Of a stretch of DNA of 64,000 nt, positions 1 to 10,365 are shown piece after piece; position 1 is the first letter of the stretch, and every line of letters starts with the position of its first letter. The notes beneath the pieces are model-generated. The model saw nothing but the letters and a program-made list of their open reading frames with translations. It did no database searches and had not been told where the DNA came from. The stretch is taken from the NCBI RefSeq assembly GCF_964204645.1, contig NC_134034.1:6753414-6817413 (forward strand), given 5' to 3'. The stretch comes from Tubulanus polymorphus (Eukaryota > Nemertea > Palaeonemertea > Tubulaniformes > Tubulanidae). The position numbers and the translations under genes were made by a program.

Positions 1-2
1 TT

Positions 3-614
3 AGTGGAGTTTCTGCCTCCTCCGCAACCGACGAACAGGACGGGGTTACCCAGAACTATTTTCCGTCAATAATGGCTACTGTTGCTAATCGGGTAGTTGG
101 TCATCATTCTGGTATACCACTTAATATTCTTATTGACACCGGCGCGGAAATATCAGTTTTAAATAGTGGTTGTTTACATAGAAATCCGCAGATTCAGTCA
201 GGTGAAACGCGAGAAGGACTATTCCATTCCGCTCGTGGGGTAGATGGTAGTAAGTTTAACTTGCGAGGATTAGTAGACATAAACTTTCAGCTGGGTTATC
301 TAGATCTCACCCATTCTATGTATATTGTCGATGACGTGAGCTCCGATGTTATTCTCGGAGCAGACTTCCTGGAACAGCAACATGCTGTTATTGATTACGG
401 CAAGAAAGCTCTCCGGCTGCCAGGTGCCGACACAATCCATTTTAGTAGCAATACAGTCAATCTAGGAAAACCCTCGACAGTTAAAGTGACCGAAATGACA
501 ATTGTCCCACCTTCGTGTGAAGTAATTCGAACGGGAACTGTTCGTCGGACAAACCTCCAGCGCCGTTTGCTGTATTTGAGCCATCTAACCATCTTCGCAC
601 TCAGGATTTGTTAG
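3..614 (+). pseudogene. Ty3/gypsy pol, aspartic protease segment
   Basis: The frame is open from position 3, so the true start lies outside the window; the ATG at 72 is internal. The protein carries the retropepsin active site LIDTGAEISVLN at about residues 20-31 of the stretch from 72, and the later ILGADFLEQ motif (hydrophobic-LG near the C-terminal end of the fold). Retropepsins process Gag-Pol polyproteins as dimers. After about 545 the frame drifts: the last ~22 residues before the stop at 612-614 look unrelated, while another frame continues in a pol-like way to about 720. A frameshift near 545 is the simplest reading. Confidence 0.88.
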
Positions 615-695
615 GCGCTAGGTCAGTAGTTGATGTCACTTCAACAGGGATTCCCTTTAGAGTCATGAACCCTACATCCCGACATGTGACCTTGT

Positions 696-2049
696 ATGAG
701 GGTACGTGCTTGGGTCATTAAATGGACAGAGGGATGGACGGTCAATCAGCCGCTGTCAACTAAGGGGGATTTTGGCCAGCTTCCAAGGCCACCGGAGGCC
801 AATTTTACTCAGGTTAACGAGCCGCAGACATCAGCTGACATAGGACTACCTGAGATCGATCTAGTCAAGTCAGACCTGACCCCATCACAACGAACGAAAC
901 TTCTTAAGTTACTGCACTCGTACAAAGATGTTTTTGCTAGGTCCGCAGAGGAATTGGGTAAGACGGACTTTGTCAAACACGTTATAGACACTGGAGATGC
1001 ACCCCCTATTCGGAAGAGGCCATATAGGGCAACCCCTCGTATGCATGAAGTCATCGACACTCATGTAAAACAAATGTTGGACTATGGAATTGTTCAATAT
1101 AGTACGAGCCCTTGGGCTGCCCCAGTGGTATTAGTCCAGAAAAAGAGCCCAGACGGCGAGGTCAAGTGGCGATTTTGTGTAGATTATAGAGGACTCAATG
1201 CTGTCACTCGGACTGATTCTTTTCCCTTGCCAAGGATTGACGATTTATTAGCTCAAGTTGGACAGGCATAACCGAGATATTTTAGCTCACTCGACCTCTT
1301 GAGCGGTTATTGGCAGGTTGGTGTAGATGAAGCTAGCAGAGAAAAGACTGCATTTATAACTCAAACTGGTCTGCTAGAATTCAAGGTATTGCCTTTCGGT
1401 TTGAAATCAGCTCCATCGACTTTTCAAAGACTTACGGGTGGTCTTCTTAGGAATTTGATCGGGAAATTTTGCCTTGTATACCTAGATGATATTATCTGCT
1501 ATTCAGACTCGTTCGACTCCCACTTAGAACATTTGGCGCGAATTTTTGATCGTTTCCGAGCGTCAGGGCTTCGTCTGAACCCTAAGAAGTGCTACTTCGC
1601 ACTCAAGGAAATCAAGTTCTTAGGTCACCGTTTATCAAAAAACGGCATTGCTACCGACCCCGAAAAAGTAGCAGCGGTCCAGAACTGGCCCATTAAAACC
1701 ACCCTAAAACAACTGCGCAGCTTTCTTGGGTTTACCAATTACTATAGGCGATTCTGTAAGGGCTATAGTACTATAGCCGCGCCGCTCCATAATCTAACCA
1801 AGAAAAGTGTTCCATATAAATGGGATGCTGCATGTCAACGAGCGTTTGACACCTTGAAACAAGCGATGCTCGAAGTTCCTATTCTGGCCTATCCCATATA
1901 TGGGGGAGCTCCATTTTTACTATATACGGATGCCTCTGACGATGGCATTGGCATGGTATTAGCACAGGTTCAGGAGGGTACCGAGAGAGCAATCACATAT
2001 GCAGGGTGTGGGTTAACAAAAGCCGAAAAGAATTACTCCACCACGGACC
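696..2049 (+). pseudogene. Ty3/gypsy pol, reverse transcriptase and start of RNase H
   Basis: One frame carries the whole RT from about 696 to 1900. Visible are the N-terminal linker, the [12 protein letters not shown] and [14 protein letters not shown] blocks, LSGYWQVGVDEASREKTAF, LPFGLKSAPSTFQRL, and the catalytic box YLDDIICYS. After it come HRLSKNGIATDPEKV and the FLGFTNYYRRFCKGY thumb motif. RNase H begins at LLYTDASDDGIG with the first catalytic Asp. An in-frame TAA at 1269-1271 interrupts the palm just before the SGYWQV block. The frame is lost near 2050 and RNase H resumes in another frame. The family and order are certain; this copy cannot make an intact enzyme without recoding. Confidence 0.93.
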
Positions 2050-3018
2050 GTGCTTCTCGTAGTAGCGGCAGGAGTTCGGAAATTCGAACCCTATCTGAGG
2101 GGATATCACTTTGAAATAATAACTGACCATAGCTGTCTCCAATATCTAAAATCAATGAAGAATTTGTCGGGTCGTTTGGGTCGCATAGCGCTTTATCTTG
2201 AACAGTTTGATTATTCTATCTCTCATCGTCCGGGGAAATCGCACGGCAATGCTGACGGTCTATCGCGGAGACCGTATCCTGAGCCCCAGATCGAAGAGGA
2301 CACGATTGAGGCATGCGCGGTACAAGCCGAAAATCGAGATCCGATTCCAAACGACATGTCTGTAAATCAACGGTCTGATCCGAATCTGCTGAATATCATT
2401 AATTATCTAGCCGACAGCTCCTTACCGGAAGAGGACAAGGAGGCCAGAGAAATCCTGTTGTCGTCAGACAACTACTTCTTGGATGACGAAGGGCTACTCT
2501 ATCATGTGGACTCAAAGAAAAAGATAGAGGCAGATGGTCCGCGACAACTATTGATCCCCAAAAATATGCGCACCGAAATTCTAGAAGCAGGTTATGATTC
2601 AATTACCGGTGGTCACTTGGGACATAAGAGGACCTATGAGACATTAAGAGCTAGGTATTATTGGTCGGGTATGTACAAAGACGTAGAAAAGTGGATCAAA
2701 TCTTGTAGAGACTGTGCAACCAAAAATAAGCCGGGAAAGCCCATACGAGCCCCAGTTAATCCGATCGCTGTCACTGGACCATGGGACAGGGTCTCAATGG
2801 ATGTATGTGGTCCATTTCCAACAACTGTTTCAGGGAATAAGTATATTCTAGTTTTCGTTGATTATCTTACAAAATGGGTCAAAGCATTTGCTATGAAAGA
2901 CCAAGAGGCAGCCACAGTTGCTAGAATATTTTATGAGCAAATCATTTGCCGACGCGGGGCCCCATCTGTGTTACAGAGCGACCAGAGGAACCAATTTCTT
3001 GAGGAAGTTGATGAATGA
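2050..3018 (+). pseudogene. Ty3/gypsy pol, rest of RNase H and N-terminal half of integrase
   Basis: The first part holds the end of RNase H: EIITDHSCLQYL, the RIALYLEQFDYSISHRPGKSH block and HGNADGLSR with the last catalytic Asp. Integrase follows. The zinc-binding module is readable as GGHLGHKRT, with two His, and CRDCATK, with two Cys. The catalytic core starts at PWDRVSMDVCGPF with the first Asp of the D,D-35-E triad. The second Asp appears in VLQSDQRNQF, where the frame then goes off (stop 3016-3018). Another frame, from about 2985, carries on the core, so a one-base shift lies around 2980-2990. Confidence 0.9.
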
Positions 3019-3240
3019 GGTGTCGCGACTCTGTAATACTCCTCGGGCTCGCTCTAGTGCTTATAGACCACAGACTCAAGGTCAAGTTGAGCACATGAAT
3101 TTGGTTATAGTCAAGGCTTTAAGCATGTATTGTAACGACCGTCAGACAGATTGGGATACGTACTTGGATCCAATCCTTTTTGCGTACAGGGTTAGTCCAG
3201 CGTCAAACACACCACAATATTCTCCGTTTTTTTTTAAATG
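2985..3240 (+). pseudogene. Ty3/gypsy integrase core, C-terminal half
   Basis: This frame picks up the integrase core after the second Asp. It reads RGTNFLRKLMNEVSRL and then SSAYRPQTQGQVEHMN, which is the usual YHPQTDGQVER block with the catalytic Glu. It continues with ILFAYRVSPASNTPQYSPF, typical of the core's end. A run of nine T at about 3227-3235 precedes a change of frame, and the MYGREPKLPMD continuation is found one frame over. The homopolymer is a likely slippage or sequencing-indel site, which should be kept in mind before calling it a true mutation. Confidence 0.85.
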
Positions 3241-4008
3241 TACGGTCGAGAGCCAAAACTCCCAATGGATGTTGCTCTTCTCAACCCGAAAGATGTCTAC
3301 TTTGACGCAGGAGGTTTTGTTCAGGCCATGTTACCGAAGTTGAAAGAAGCCATGAAATTAGCCAGAGATAACATCAAAAGGGCTCAAGAAAGGATGAAGG
3401 AACGTTTTGATAGAACGGCAGTCCCGCCAACTTTTGACGTAGGTGACCAAGTCTTAGTTTTCACACCAAAGAAAGTAAAAGGGCTGAGTAAGAAACTCTT
3501 ACATCAATGGACTGGTCCGTATCGGGTTGTTCGAAAGCTTTCTCCTGTTTCTTTCATCTTAGAGGACGAAAACAATAAGGAATTAGCAGTGCCGATTCAT
3601 TGTAATCGGATGAGATACTTCTTCTCTACTAACATTCGACCGTTGGACAGGATCGACGACGATATCGATAATGGGAACGATGGTGACCAGGACGAGGATC
3701 ACCCAGACGACCAGCCAAATAATTTGACAGACGACCATGGGGGATCAAATGAATATCCCGGACAGGCTCTGCCAGACAAACCAACTACGAGTGGCGTGGA
3801 GCCTGTCTACTACGTAGAAAAGATTATTCGTCACAAGAAAGAAAAGGTAATTTTGAAATACCTCATCAAATGGGTTGGTTATGACAACAAGGACAATACG
3901 TTTGAGCCAGCTGAAAACTTGAACCCAGAAGTTATTAGAGCCTATTGGGATGACTTAGCGGCTAGGTCTAAGTCCAGGGGTCGGAAAACTAAAAATAGGC
4001 GCCGATAG
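3238..4008 (+). pseudogene. Ty3/gypsy integrase C-terminus (GPY/F) fused to a chromodomain
   Basis: The first ~125 residues are the integrase C-terminal domain: RFDRTAVPPTFDVGDQVLVF and WTGPYRVVRKLSPVSF with the GPY motif. An acidic, Asp/Asn-rich linker of about 60 residues follows. The last ~55 residues form a chromodomain: YYVEKIIRHKKEK, LKYLIKWVGYDNKDNTFEP (aromatic-cage Tyr/Trp and the WVGY...NTFEP core) and a C-terminal helix ending YWDDLAAR. In chromoviruses this domain steers integration to marked chromatin. The stop at 4006-4008 is followed after only 36 bp by the next reading frame, which is envelope-like. Confidence 0.92.
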
Positions 4009-4044
4009 AAGGACGACGACTGTTCCAAAGTTTGCCATATTGAC

Positions 4045-4887
4045 GTGGCTCATTGTTATCTTTTCAGAATGCAGGTTGTGCTCGTACTACTGGTTCTTTG
4101 GTTCGCCCAAGCTTATGGGTCCACGCCAGCTACAGTTTTGAGGCCGAACTACGGTGCGGCTTTTCACAGAATAGGTGGAGTGCATAACAGGGATAGTGCG
4201 TGGTTCCACACGTTTGCGATACCGTGGCTGGTAGTCGACGATTCCGTGTATTCCGTGGTCCTTATGCCGGTCCCAATAAACGCCACATCATATAACACTT
4301 CAATGATCGTGGGGACGCCCCCGTATTTTGGCGCGACCAGGGATGGTAACTATTATACAGAAATGGGCCATGATATCTTTTCCACTTGTCATGGTACTGA
4401 TGTGATGACTTGCCCGCAGCGCGTCTCCATGCGCGAAATTACCGTTGATTCGTGCCTAAGTAGTCTTTTCTTCGACAGGCCCTCGCGGGTGTTAGCGCTA
4501 TGTCACATAAGGTACGAGGTCGGGGGCCTCGCCGAACTAGCGGCTGATGTGGGCGACGGCTTTTTCCTCGTATCAGGCAGTGATGACTTTTGGACTCTCG
4601 CATGCCCCGGCAAGTCACCACAAGCGATTCCAGCATGTCGTTTTTGCTTAATTAAAATTGGTTGTGCATGTGCATTGCGGGGTTCAACGTTTTATGTCCC
4701 TGGTCGAATTAATAAATGCATAAAAAAGGACACTGTAACTATTGCACACGCTGTGAACCTTCCCGTCCTTCATAGTTTCTTCGGGAAAAATGCAGTTTCG
4801 AATGTTACTGGAGCGCCGATGTTCCAGGGTACACCATACGCATCGCTGCCTGTTTTGGATTTAAAACCAACAATTGGTCAAAGGTAG
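4045..4887 (+). pseudogene. Envelope-like gene, N-terminal ectodomain part
   Basis: About 280 residues. A signal-peptide-like stretch lies near residues 9-25 (hydrophobic Val/Leu run ending in AQAYG). The body is rich in paired Cys and has several N-glycosylation sequons (NATS, NTSM, NVTG). No host or pol domain is recognisable. Position directly after pol, secretion signal, glycosylation sites and Cys pattern argue for the surface part of an envelope glycoprotein. The frame ends at 4885-4887, but a second frame is open across this point from at least 4860 and leads into the membrane-spanning part, so a frameshift near 4855 most likely splits one gene. The class of fusion protein was not identified. 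Confidence 0.65.
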
Positions 4888-5678
4888 CGGCAGTTGATAC
4901 TAAATTTAGTATGGATTTTAAGAAACTGGCCCAAACTGTCAGTCAAGAGTCAAAACTTTACCGTTCCCAAGCCGATGCATTATTTGTATACCAGGAGCCA
5001 GTTATTTCAAATGGTGGTGGCACTGGTTGGATGACTTGGCTTGCAATAGGTCTATCCGCAGGTAGCATGTTACTGTCGATATTTGTTTTGTTGAAATCTC
5101 AAGGGTTAATACCAGTGTTGGGAGCAGGATTTCTTCCGCCCGCTCAAGCCATGGTCACAGTTCACCCCTCTATTCACGATTTACGTTCTGGAGGTTGGAA
5201 TAATTCAGTTATCAAGGAAGTGGTCATGGCTGAAAATATTCGGGTGGATGTTGTTCTGTTTTTGTTAATCGTAGTGGGAATTTTGATAATTGTTTTTCGA
5301 CCGTCGTTACGTGCTTTATTTTATAGATGCAGGCATTGGTTACCTGCAGCATGCTCGCCTGGTAAGTATCCAGTTAGATTGATGCTGCGAATTAAGAATG
5401 GAATACATAGTCTCGATTTACCTTTACTAACGCTGTCTGGATGTAAATCTGAATGTTATTTAGAGCCACCAGCTCTTACTAGAGTCGCCTTACAGGTCAC
5501 TTGTGGGGTTGCTCGATTGAATTTAACTTGGCACGAAAAACAAATGACCTGTTCACAAGGGACGGTTTATAATTTACCAAAATCATGCTCGGTGCCTCTG
5601 AAGATAAGTCTGTTTGAAATGAGGCAGATGTTATCGGTATCTAGTAAAGCAATCGTTAGGCTAATTATCGTTCGTTGA
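4860..5678 (+). pseudogene. Envelope-like gene, membrane-anchored C-terminal part
   Basis: This frame is open from at least 4860 and its first ATG is at 4911. Counting from that ATG, two hydrophobic segments stand out at about residues 41-62 (following GGGTGW) and 112-131 (a Val/Leu/Ile run followed by arginines). Either could anchor the protein. Downstream is a Cys-containing domain of about 110 residues with a sequon (NLTW). The arrangement of ectodomain, membrane anchor and tail fits the transmembrane end of an envelope protein, though two hydrophobic segments and a long Cys-bearing tail are unusual. The stop is at 5676-5678. Confidence 0.55.
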
Positions 5679-5941
5679 GTGTGGAACTGAGAGAAGCGGC
5701 AAAACTCGTAGTGTCATCAGTTGAACCTGAAATTGTCGCTGTTGACGTTGAAGCTCACACCGACAGTCAACAACCGAGCATTCTGGTCCAAATGAGGGTC
5801 GTCTCTATCCACGTCTTTATTGAGATTTTGAATCACTTAGTAACATCGCATTTGGAGGAATCAGTGTTATACTCTCCTCGCGATGTTAATATTCTGAAGA
5901 ACTGCATCTTCTTGTGTGCGGGATTTGTAAAAAAATTCTAA
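5675..5941 (+). other. Short open frame after the envelope-like gene
   Basis: An 88-codon open stretch overlaps the end of the envelope-like frame by four bases. It lacks an ATG at its head. The sequence is acidic in its first half (many Glu/Asp/Val) and shows no motif I recognise. It may be the tail of the envelope gene reached by another frameshift, or chance. It ends 27 bp before the putative 3' LTR. Confidence 0.3.
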
Positions 5942-5967
5942 ATTAAAAGGTAGGGAATTTCATAAAT

Positions 5968-6145
5968 TGTTGAGACTAAAGTTCAATTTAAATTGTTAGA
6001 ATAAAAGTTGAGTATTATTATATTTAAATCCGGAGTTCCTTTTATTCCTTGGTTTTCGGGTTTCTGTGTTCGTGGTCGACTTTCTCGCCAGGGACCGGAG
6101 TTTGTGATAGAGGAAAAAGACAGTAGAGAAAGGGACCGCGGAACA
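5968..6145 (+). repeat. Putative 3' LTR of the Ty3/gypsy element
   Basis: The stretch begins TGTT and ends AACA, a short inverted terminal pair as in LTRs, and contains an AATAAA polyadenylation signal at 6000-6005. Purine-rich sequence (AAAAGGTAGGGA) lies just upstream at 5944-5955 and could be the polypurine tract. The right edge coincides with the point where similarity to another dispersed repeat starts (6146). The 5' LTR is not in the window, so the limits cannot be proved by comparison. Confidence 0.4.
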
Positions 6146-6330
6146 ATACACTATGTACGCAGTTTGTTTAACGTTAGACAATTTATTTTCGTAAATTGAA
6201 CAATTTCCAAGATTCACTTCCCCCTTTTCCAATTTTACCGTCCTATAAAATTCACTGCTTTTCACGGCCGCCCGTGCTGCCCAACTCTGGCAGTTGAGTC
6301 ATTTGCAGTTTCAAAGAAAACTAGGCCACA
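6146..6330. repeat. Dispersed repeat, also present at 33016-33190
   Basis: From the ACACTATGTACGCAG stretch through the CTATAAAATTCACTGCTTTTCACG block to GGCAGTTGA.TCATTTGCAG, this segment matches 33016-33190 in the same orientation with substitutions and small gaps. It is non-coding. It appears to be the target into which the Ty3 element inserted. 6331-6702 is AT-rich and I see nothing in it. Confidence 0.6.
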
Positions 6331-6702
6331 CGCGAGGCGCGCTTTTCGTATACATGCGCAGATCAATACCAAACACATAGCAACGAATATGTGTCAGGCA
6401 CGTGTGTGAAGCACGAATAAACGTAAAAGGGCATGTGTGGATCTTCCGAAACGAAATGTTCCAACAACAAATAAATAACTAATTTAGTAAATAAGCAATG
6501 GATTCTGATGAAATTCAATAGGCTAAGAGATTTATTACTGCATTGAGTGTTTTGAAAGTTCTGAAGAGAAACTAAGCATCGTTTTTAAGTTATTTTGTAC
6601 CAAAGCAAGAAAGTTTCATATGTGATAACAAAAAGAACTTCTCTAAAGCGAATGTCCATAATAAAAGTTTTCACACAGCTTTCAAGGACAACTCACGGCT
6701 AG

Positions 6703-7140
6703 TTAATTTAGACTGACAAGATTAATACCCGGACGATTATAACACATTGCACTGATTAAGTTAGAGGCTAGAATTGCTGAAACCTCGCTGGCTGGATTAA
6801 TGTTATCTCCTAATGATTTTCTCGACAAATGCCCTTTGCGTATAAAATTATCGTTACAGTAATTCACGTATGATAGCATTCCCCTAATGTAATCATTCAC
6901 ATACCAGTTGAAACGATACACTTTATTATCTAATTCCTTATCAAGACTAGGGACCAATCCAGAAATAATAACCTTAATAATGTTATAAGACTCTGTCATT
7001 TTAGAGGTAATATCAACCAGACTGTAAGCAGCCCTCGATATGCCTTCGTTCCCCTGGCATTGCTTGAGGTCATTTACTCCACAGTGGAGTATAATACATG
7101 TATATGACTTGGGTGTTTGACAACATAATTTGTCGCCCAT
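6703..7140 (-). pseudogene. SGNH/GDSL-like hydrolase fragment, probably from a LINE ORF1
   Basis: A 145-codon minus-strand frame holds the block III signature of SGNH hydrolases (ILHCGVNDLK, the GxND motif with the catalytic-site Asn), followed by a helix and the ISGLVPSLD strand. The C-terminal part (LSRKSLGDNINPASEVSAILASNL) matches the family's last helix region, but the expected D-x-x-H of block V reads DNIN, so the catalytic His is missing. Block I (GDS) is not found upstream. SGNH esterase domains are known in CR1-like LINE ORF1 proteins. This piece differs from the esterase at 11158-11836 and would be a second, older LINE fragment. Confidence 0.55.
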
Positions 7141-7177
7141 TCATATAACCGAGATAACGTCGGAATGTTGATATAAT

Positions 7178-7252
7178 TATGGACGTATAAACTAGATGTA
7201 GTGGATTCCTTTGATCTAGGCTGGTGCGTCGTCCTTCTAGTTTATACGTCCA
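7178..7252. repeat. Inverted repeat with 16-17-bp stem
   Basis: ATGGACGTATAAACTAG at 7178-7194 is followed by its exact reverse complement at about 7236-7252, separated by a 41-bp loop. It lies between two LINE fragments and could be the remains of a small MITE or of a foldback insertion. Confidence 0.6.
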
Positions 7253-7410
7253 TGGGCTATCCCAGTCTGCTCTCCAGTATTGTATAACTTTCCTGGGCGC
7301 TTTCTTGACTTAGGTTGATTTGATGTCAAGGCCAGTCATAACAATACTATGGTCTGATATTCCAGGGATAGATGAGGAATTCTTGACAACCATATCAAGG
7401 TAATCCATCC
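7250..7410 (-). pseudogene. LINE endonuclease C-terminal fragment
   Basis: Read on the minus strand, this piece shows GISDHSIVMTGLDIK followed by KAPRKVIQYWRADW. The SDH motif is the last catalytic block of LINE-encoded apurinic-like (EEP) endonucleases, and the basic W-rich stretch after it is typical of the linker to RT. No RT follows; a dispersed repeat abuts at the upstream side (7397 on). It is a different element from the endonuclease at 8957-10234, whose order is intact. Confidence 0.6.
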
Positions 7411-7890
7411 GATATGAGAAAAAGCTATTCTAATTTTCTCGGACTTTGCATACTTGTCAATGATATTTTCTGTAGCGCAAATAGAAATATTCCTCCCGAA
7501 AACCAAATCGATCTTGAAATACAATTCTAAATCTTTAAAGTTAACCCGGAAGTAAAACAGTAGACGATACCGCTGGTTCACGTGAACACCCGCTGATCAC
7601 TCCGGCTAAGCCAATCATAGAGGAGTTTTGCTTTCTGTTTGACTTTTTAAAACAGATATCCTTGCGTTCAGATTTTCGCGAAAAAGTTCATATAAATTTT
7701 AACGAGGCCCTTTTCAAATTTTTGCTCCATAGGGTTTGGAGAATGGATAATGCTTTAATGAAAGATCTGTATGAATAAATGCTCGTATGCGCAGTCAAAG
7801 AGCCTTAGCTCTGTAAACCATGTCATTTAAATTCGCTCCATTTGTATAGTAATAGGCTCAGCCTACGGCTGGCCCAAAAATCATTAATAT
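7397..7890. repeat. ~490-bp dispersed repeat, second copy at 25107-25625
   Basis: The segment from GGTAATCCATCCGAT to the AATAGGCTCAGCCTACGGCT end matches 25107-25625 in the same orientation, including GTTCACGTGAACACC and CTAAGCCAATCATAGAGGAG. No coding potential is seen. In the second copy it lies inside DIRS copy A together with an upstream SINE-like piece, so it moved, or was carried, as a unit. Confidence 0.65.
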
Positions 7891-8029
7891 TTTTGTAGAC
7901 GTGTACCAAGTTAGTGCAAATCAGATGGTTGTTATTTGAATTTTGTGGTGTCTTTTCGGAATTTATCAGTTGATAACTTACGTCGTCGCAAAAACTAACG
8001 TCGTCACAAAAATGGTTATTTCTAAATCC

Positions 8030-8830
8030 CATTTTTGACAGTATCCTGCAATTTTGTCAAGACAGTTTTAGTTTTGAAGACCATGTTCAGAATTAGACAC
8101 TAATACAAGATCGTTGGCATATAATAAGTAATTCAGTATGTCGCCCAGTGGAACTGGGTCACAAGACTCATCGAATATAGATATAATATCGTTAATAAAA
8201 TGTTGATAAGCATTGAACCAAGAGTGTTTCCTTGTTGTACCCCAATATTTGAGCTGAATTTGCTGGATGTTGGGTAATTGTTAAGTTTTACTCTACTGGT
8301 GATATTCCGATTGTTCAATGATGCGAATGAAGTGATCTCCTAATTCTAATTGTTTCAATTTGTATATCAGACCTTGGTGCCAGACTCTGAGTCAAATGTT
8401 TTCCGGAAATCAATGAAACAGGTAAAGAGTTTATTGGATGAGGATAGTTTCTTATCGACAAGTCTCTTTAATGTGAACATATGATCTGAGGTCCTACTTT
8501 TAGGCATGAAACTAATCTGCTGAGGTACAATCAAATTGTTTGATATCAACTACTTTAGCTTTATTAATCTGACAATCAGGAAATGACAAAACACTTTACC
8601 AAGACAACTGTTTAAAGTACTATAATTATCGGGCAATGATTTATCGCCCTTTTTATAGAGAGGAGCAATCAGGCCTTCAGCCCATGAGTCTGGATAGAAG
8701 CCGCTTGAATAAACGTAATTAAATAATTTTGAAAGGGGTTAGTACTTTAAAAATTTCGTTGGTCAATCCATCAGGCCCTGGTGACTTGTTTTTCTTCAGG
8801 GCTGATAGAGCTTCCGAGATTTCTCTTTCC
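8030..8830 (-). pseudogene. CR1-like ORF2, reverse transcriptase domain (degraded)
   Basis: Read from 8830 downward, recognisable RT blocks appear in order, broken by stops. They are EALSALKKNKSPGPDGLTNEIFK at 8820-8750, QISFMPKSRTSDHMFTLKRL (8520-8460), LFTCFIDFRKTFDS (8440-8400), FSSNIGVQQGNTLGSMLINI (8260-8200) and a YANDLVLVS box at about 8130-8100. The canonical box is YADD, so the first of the two catalytic Asp reads Asn here. Sequence continues to KWDLEI and then becomes unreadable near 8030. Between 8550 and 8750 many stops occur. Confidence 0.85.
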
Positions 8831-8956
8831 GCGATAAGAATGTCCAATTCAGTAAAAGTAGGTAAATCATTTGGTAAGTCTCTTAGATCTGCTCTGTTTA
8901 GTGAGTTTGTCTTCGCTAAATTTATAGACTTGAAATGGTCAATAAATATTGCTGGA

Positions 8957-10234
8957 TCACAGATATTTTATTCCAATAGTCTTCCTTTTAGTGAGGTAGG
9001 CATTTAGAGCTTGGATTGCCGAAATGCATCTCGTTTTACTTAAAGAAGTTTGCGGTACCATCTTTTCAGTATGGAATATTTCTCTCGGGTGACCCCATTT
9101 GTTTGCCAATGCAACTTTTTCCCTGTGGTACGCAAACCATTCCTTAGTGACGAGCATTCTTTATCAAACCAACATTTTTCGCAGTTTACCTTAGTACTCT
9201 TTTCCATGTGTTTTTTCTTGGGCATTTTGATATCTATATATAGTATGGCCACAAATTCATCAACTGTGTTGTTCACAGTGTGTATATCAGCAGTGTCTGA
9301 AGACCAGACATCTTTGTTCCATAGGTTATCTAATTCAATGATGATATCTGGGTTTGATAAATACGAGTCTGCTTCTTCTGGGTCTTTGAGTTTAGCAAAC
9401 TGGCTGTTGCAAAAATCTGTATAAGTTGGTGGGTTATAGGCTTCCTCCAGAGATACAACTGTTTTGTATTGCAGGCCCAATCCTCCGGCACAATGATCTG
9501 AGAGCTCACTAAGTTGGCTATGGACATGCAAGTACTTGATAAGAAGGAAGATTTCATCATGAATCAGAGCCAGATCTACAACACTTCTTCCATTCCATTG
9601 GTGACAGGTATATCCACCCAAGTGGTCACCGGGGTACCGGCCATTTAGAAAACATAGATTATTGGACATACACATTTCAACTAAATTCTTGCCCATTTTG
9701 TTAATCGTTTTATCTTTGCTCCACCTTATGGGTATTTCAATGACTGGTATCTCTAATCCGCTCAATACTGGTATGTATTCATTGTCATTTAAATTAACGT
9801 TAATACATTCATTTATGAGTCCAGTCCGAGCATTAAAATCCCCTAATACATGTAATAGGATATTTCCAAGACTTGAGTATTTGGTGCACCCTAATTCAAG
9901 TGACTCAAGTTATCGTCTGAATTCTTCGAACCAACTGTAGAATTAATTGGGCTCATGTAACATGCGGCAATAGATAAAGGTTATCATGACATGTGGTAGG
10001 GGTATATTTTAACCAAATTATTTCAGACGAAGGCCTTTCAATTACTTTCACATTATTCAAACAATTCAAACTAAAATAATCCGAGATTTGTGGAAACGAT
10101 TCTTCATCAGTGTGAGTTTCGGTGAGACAAACAATGTCATAATTTTCTATCTGTTTTAAAAAATAACCGTCATTTAACTTTTTAGTGTACTGGTTACACA
10201 GTCCTTGGATGTTCCACGCACCTATGTTTAACAT
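8957..10234 (-). pseudogene. CR1-like ORF2, AP-like (EEP) endonuclease domain
   Basis: The start ATG is at 10234-10232 and the protein opens NIGAWNIQGLCNQYTKKL, followed by YDIVCLTETHTDE (the N and E catalytic blocks). After frame changes between 9953 and about 9880 comes LLHVLGDFNARTG (GDFNA, catalytic Asp/Asn), then TCHQWNGRSVVDLALI (the N/S-x-D block) and LSDHCAGG (final Asp-His). A Lys/Trp-rich linker leads to the RT. EEP endonucleases nick the target DNA to prime reverse transcription. All catalytic blocks are visible, but at least two frameshifts separate them. Confidence 0.88.
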
Positions 10235-10240
10235 GTTCGC

Positions 10241-10365
10241 GGACTCGGGAAGTTATCGCGGTCTAACCAAACTCCCGTCTACGAGTGAAAAGGTCTAAAG
10301 CTCGTCGCACTGAGCTTGCAAGATTGTTCGCAAAACGTTTTATACCATCTCTACCGTTAATATGC
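10241..10365 (-). pseudogene. CR1-like ORF1, last ~40 codons (end of SGNH esterase)
   Basis: Reading the minus strand from 10365, the codons for GRDGIKRFANNLASSVRRAL follow and the frame ends in a TAG at about 10261-10259, roughly 25 bp before the ORF2 ATG. GxxRFANNL is the helix that follows the catalytic D-x-x-H of SGNH hydrolases. The preceding codons (DPVHIN) lie on the other side of the 782-bp insertion at 10366-11147. The join is in frame when one copy of the 10-bp direct repeat is removed. Confidence 0.85.

Larger units (their letters stand above)
1..6145 (+). mobile_element. Ty3/gypsy-type LTR retroelement with chromodomain and envelope-like gene, 5' part outside the window
   Basis: The order on the plus strand is protease, reverse transcriptase, RNase H, integrase with GPY/F motif, chromodomain, then an envelope-like reading frame. 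That is Ty3/gypsy (Metaviridae) order. The Gag part and 5' LTR lie upstream of position 1. The coding line is broken at several places: a frameshift between about 545 and 695, an in-frame TAA at 1269-1271, and frameshifts near 2050, 2985, 3230 and 4855. The copy is therefore defective. The right boundary near 6145 is set by two things: sequence from 6146 onward matches a separate repeat at 33016-33190, and an AACA end pairs with a TGTT at 5968. No 5' LTR is available for comparison, so the LTR limits are inferred. Confidence 0.9.
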
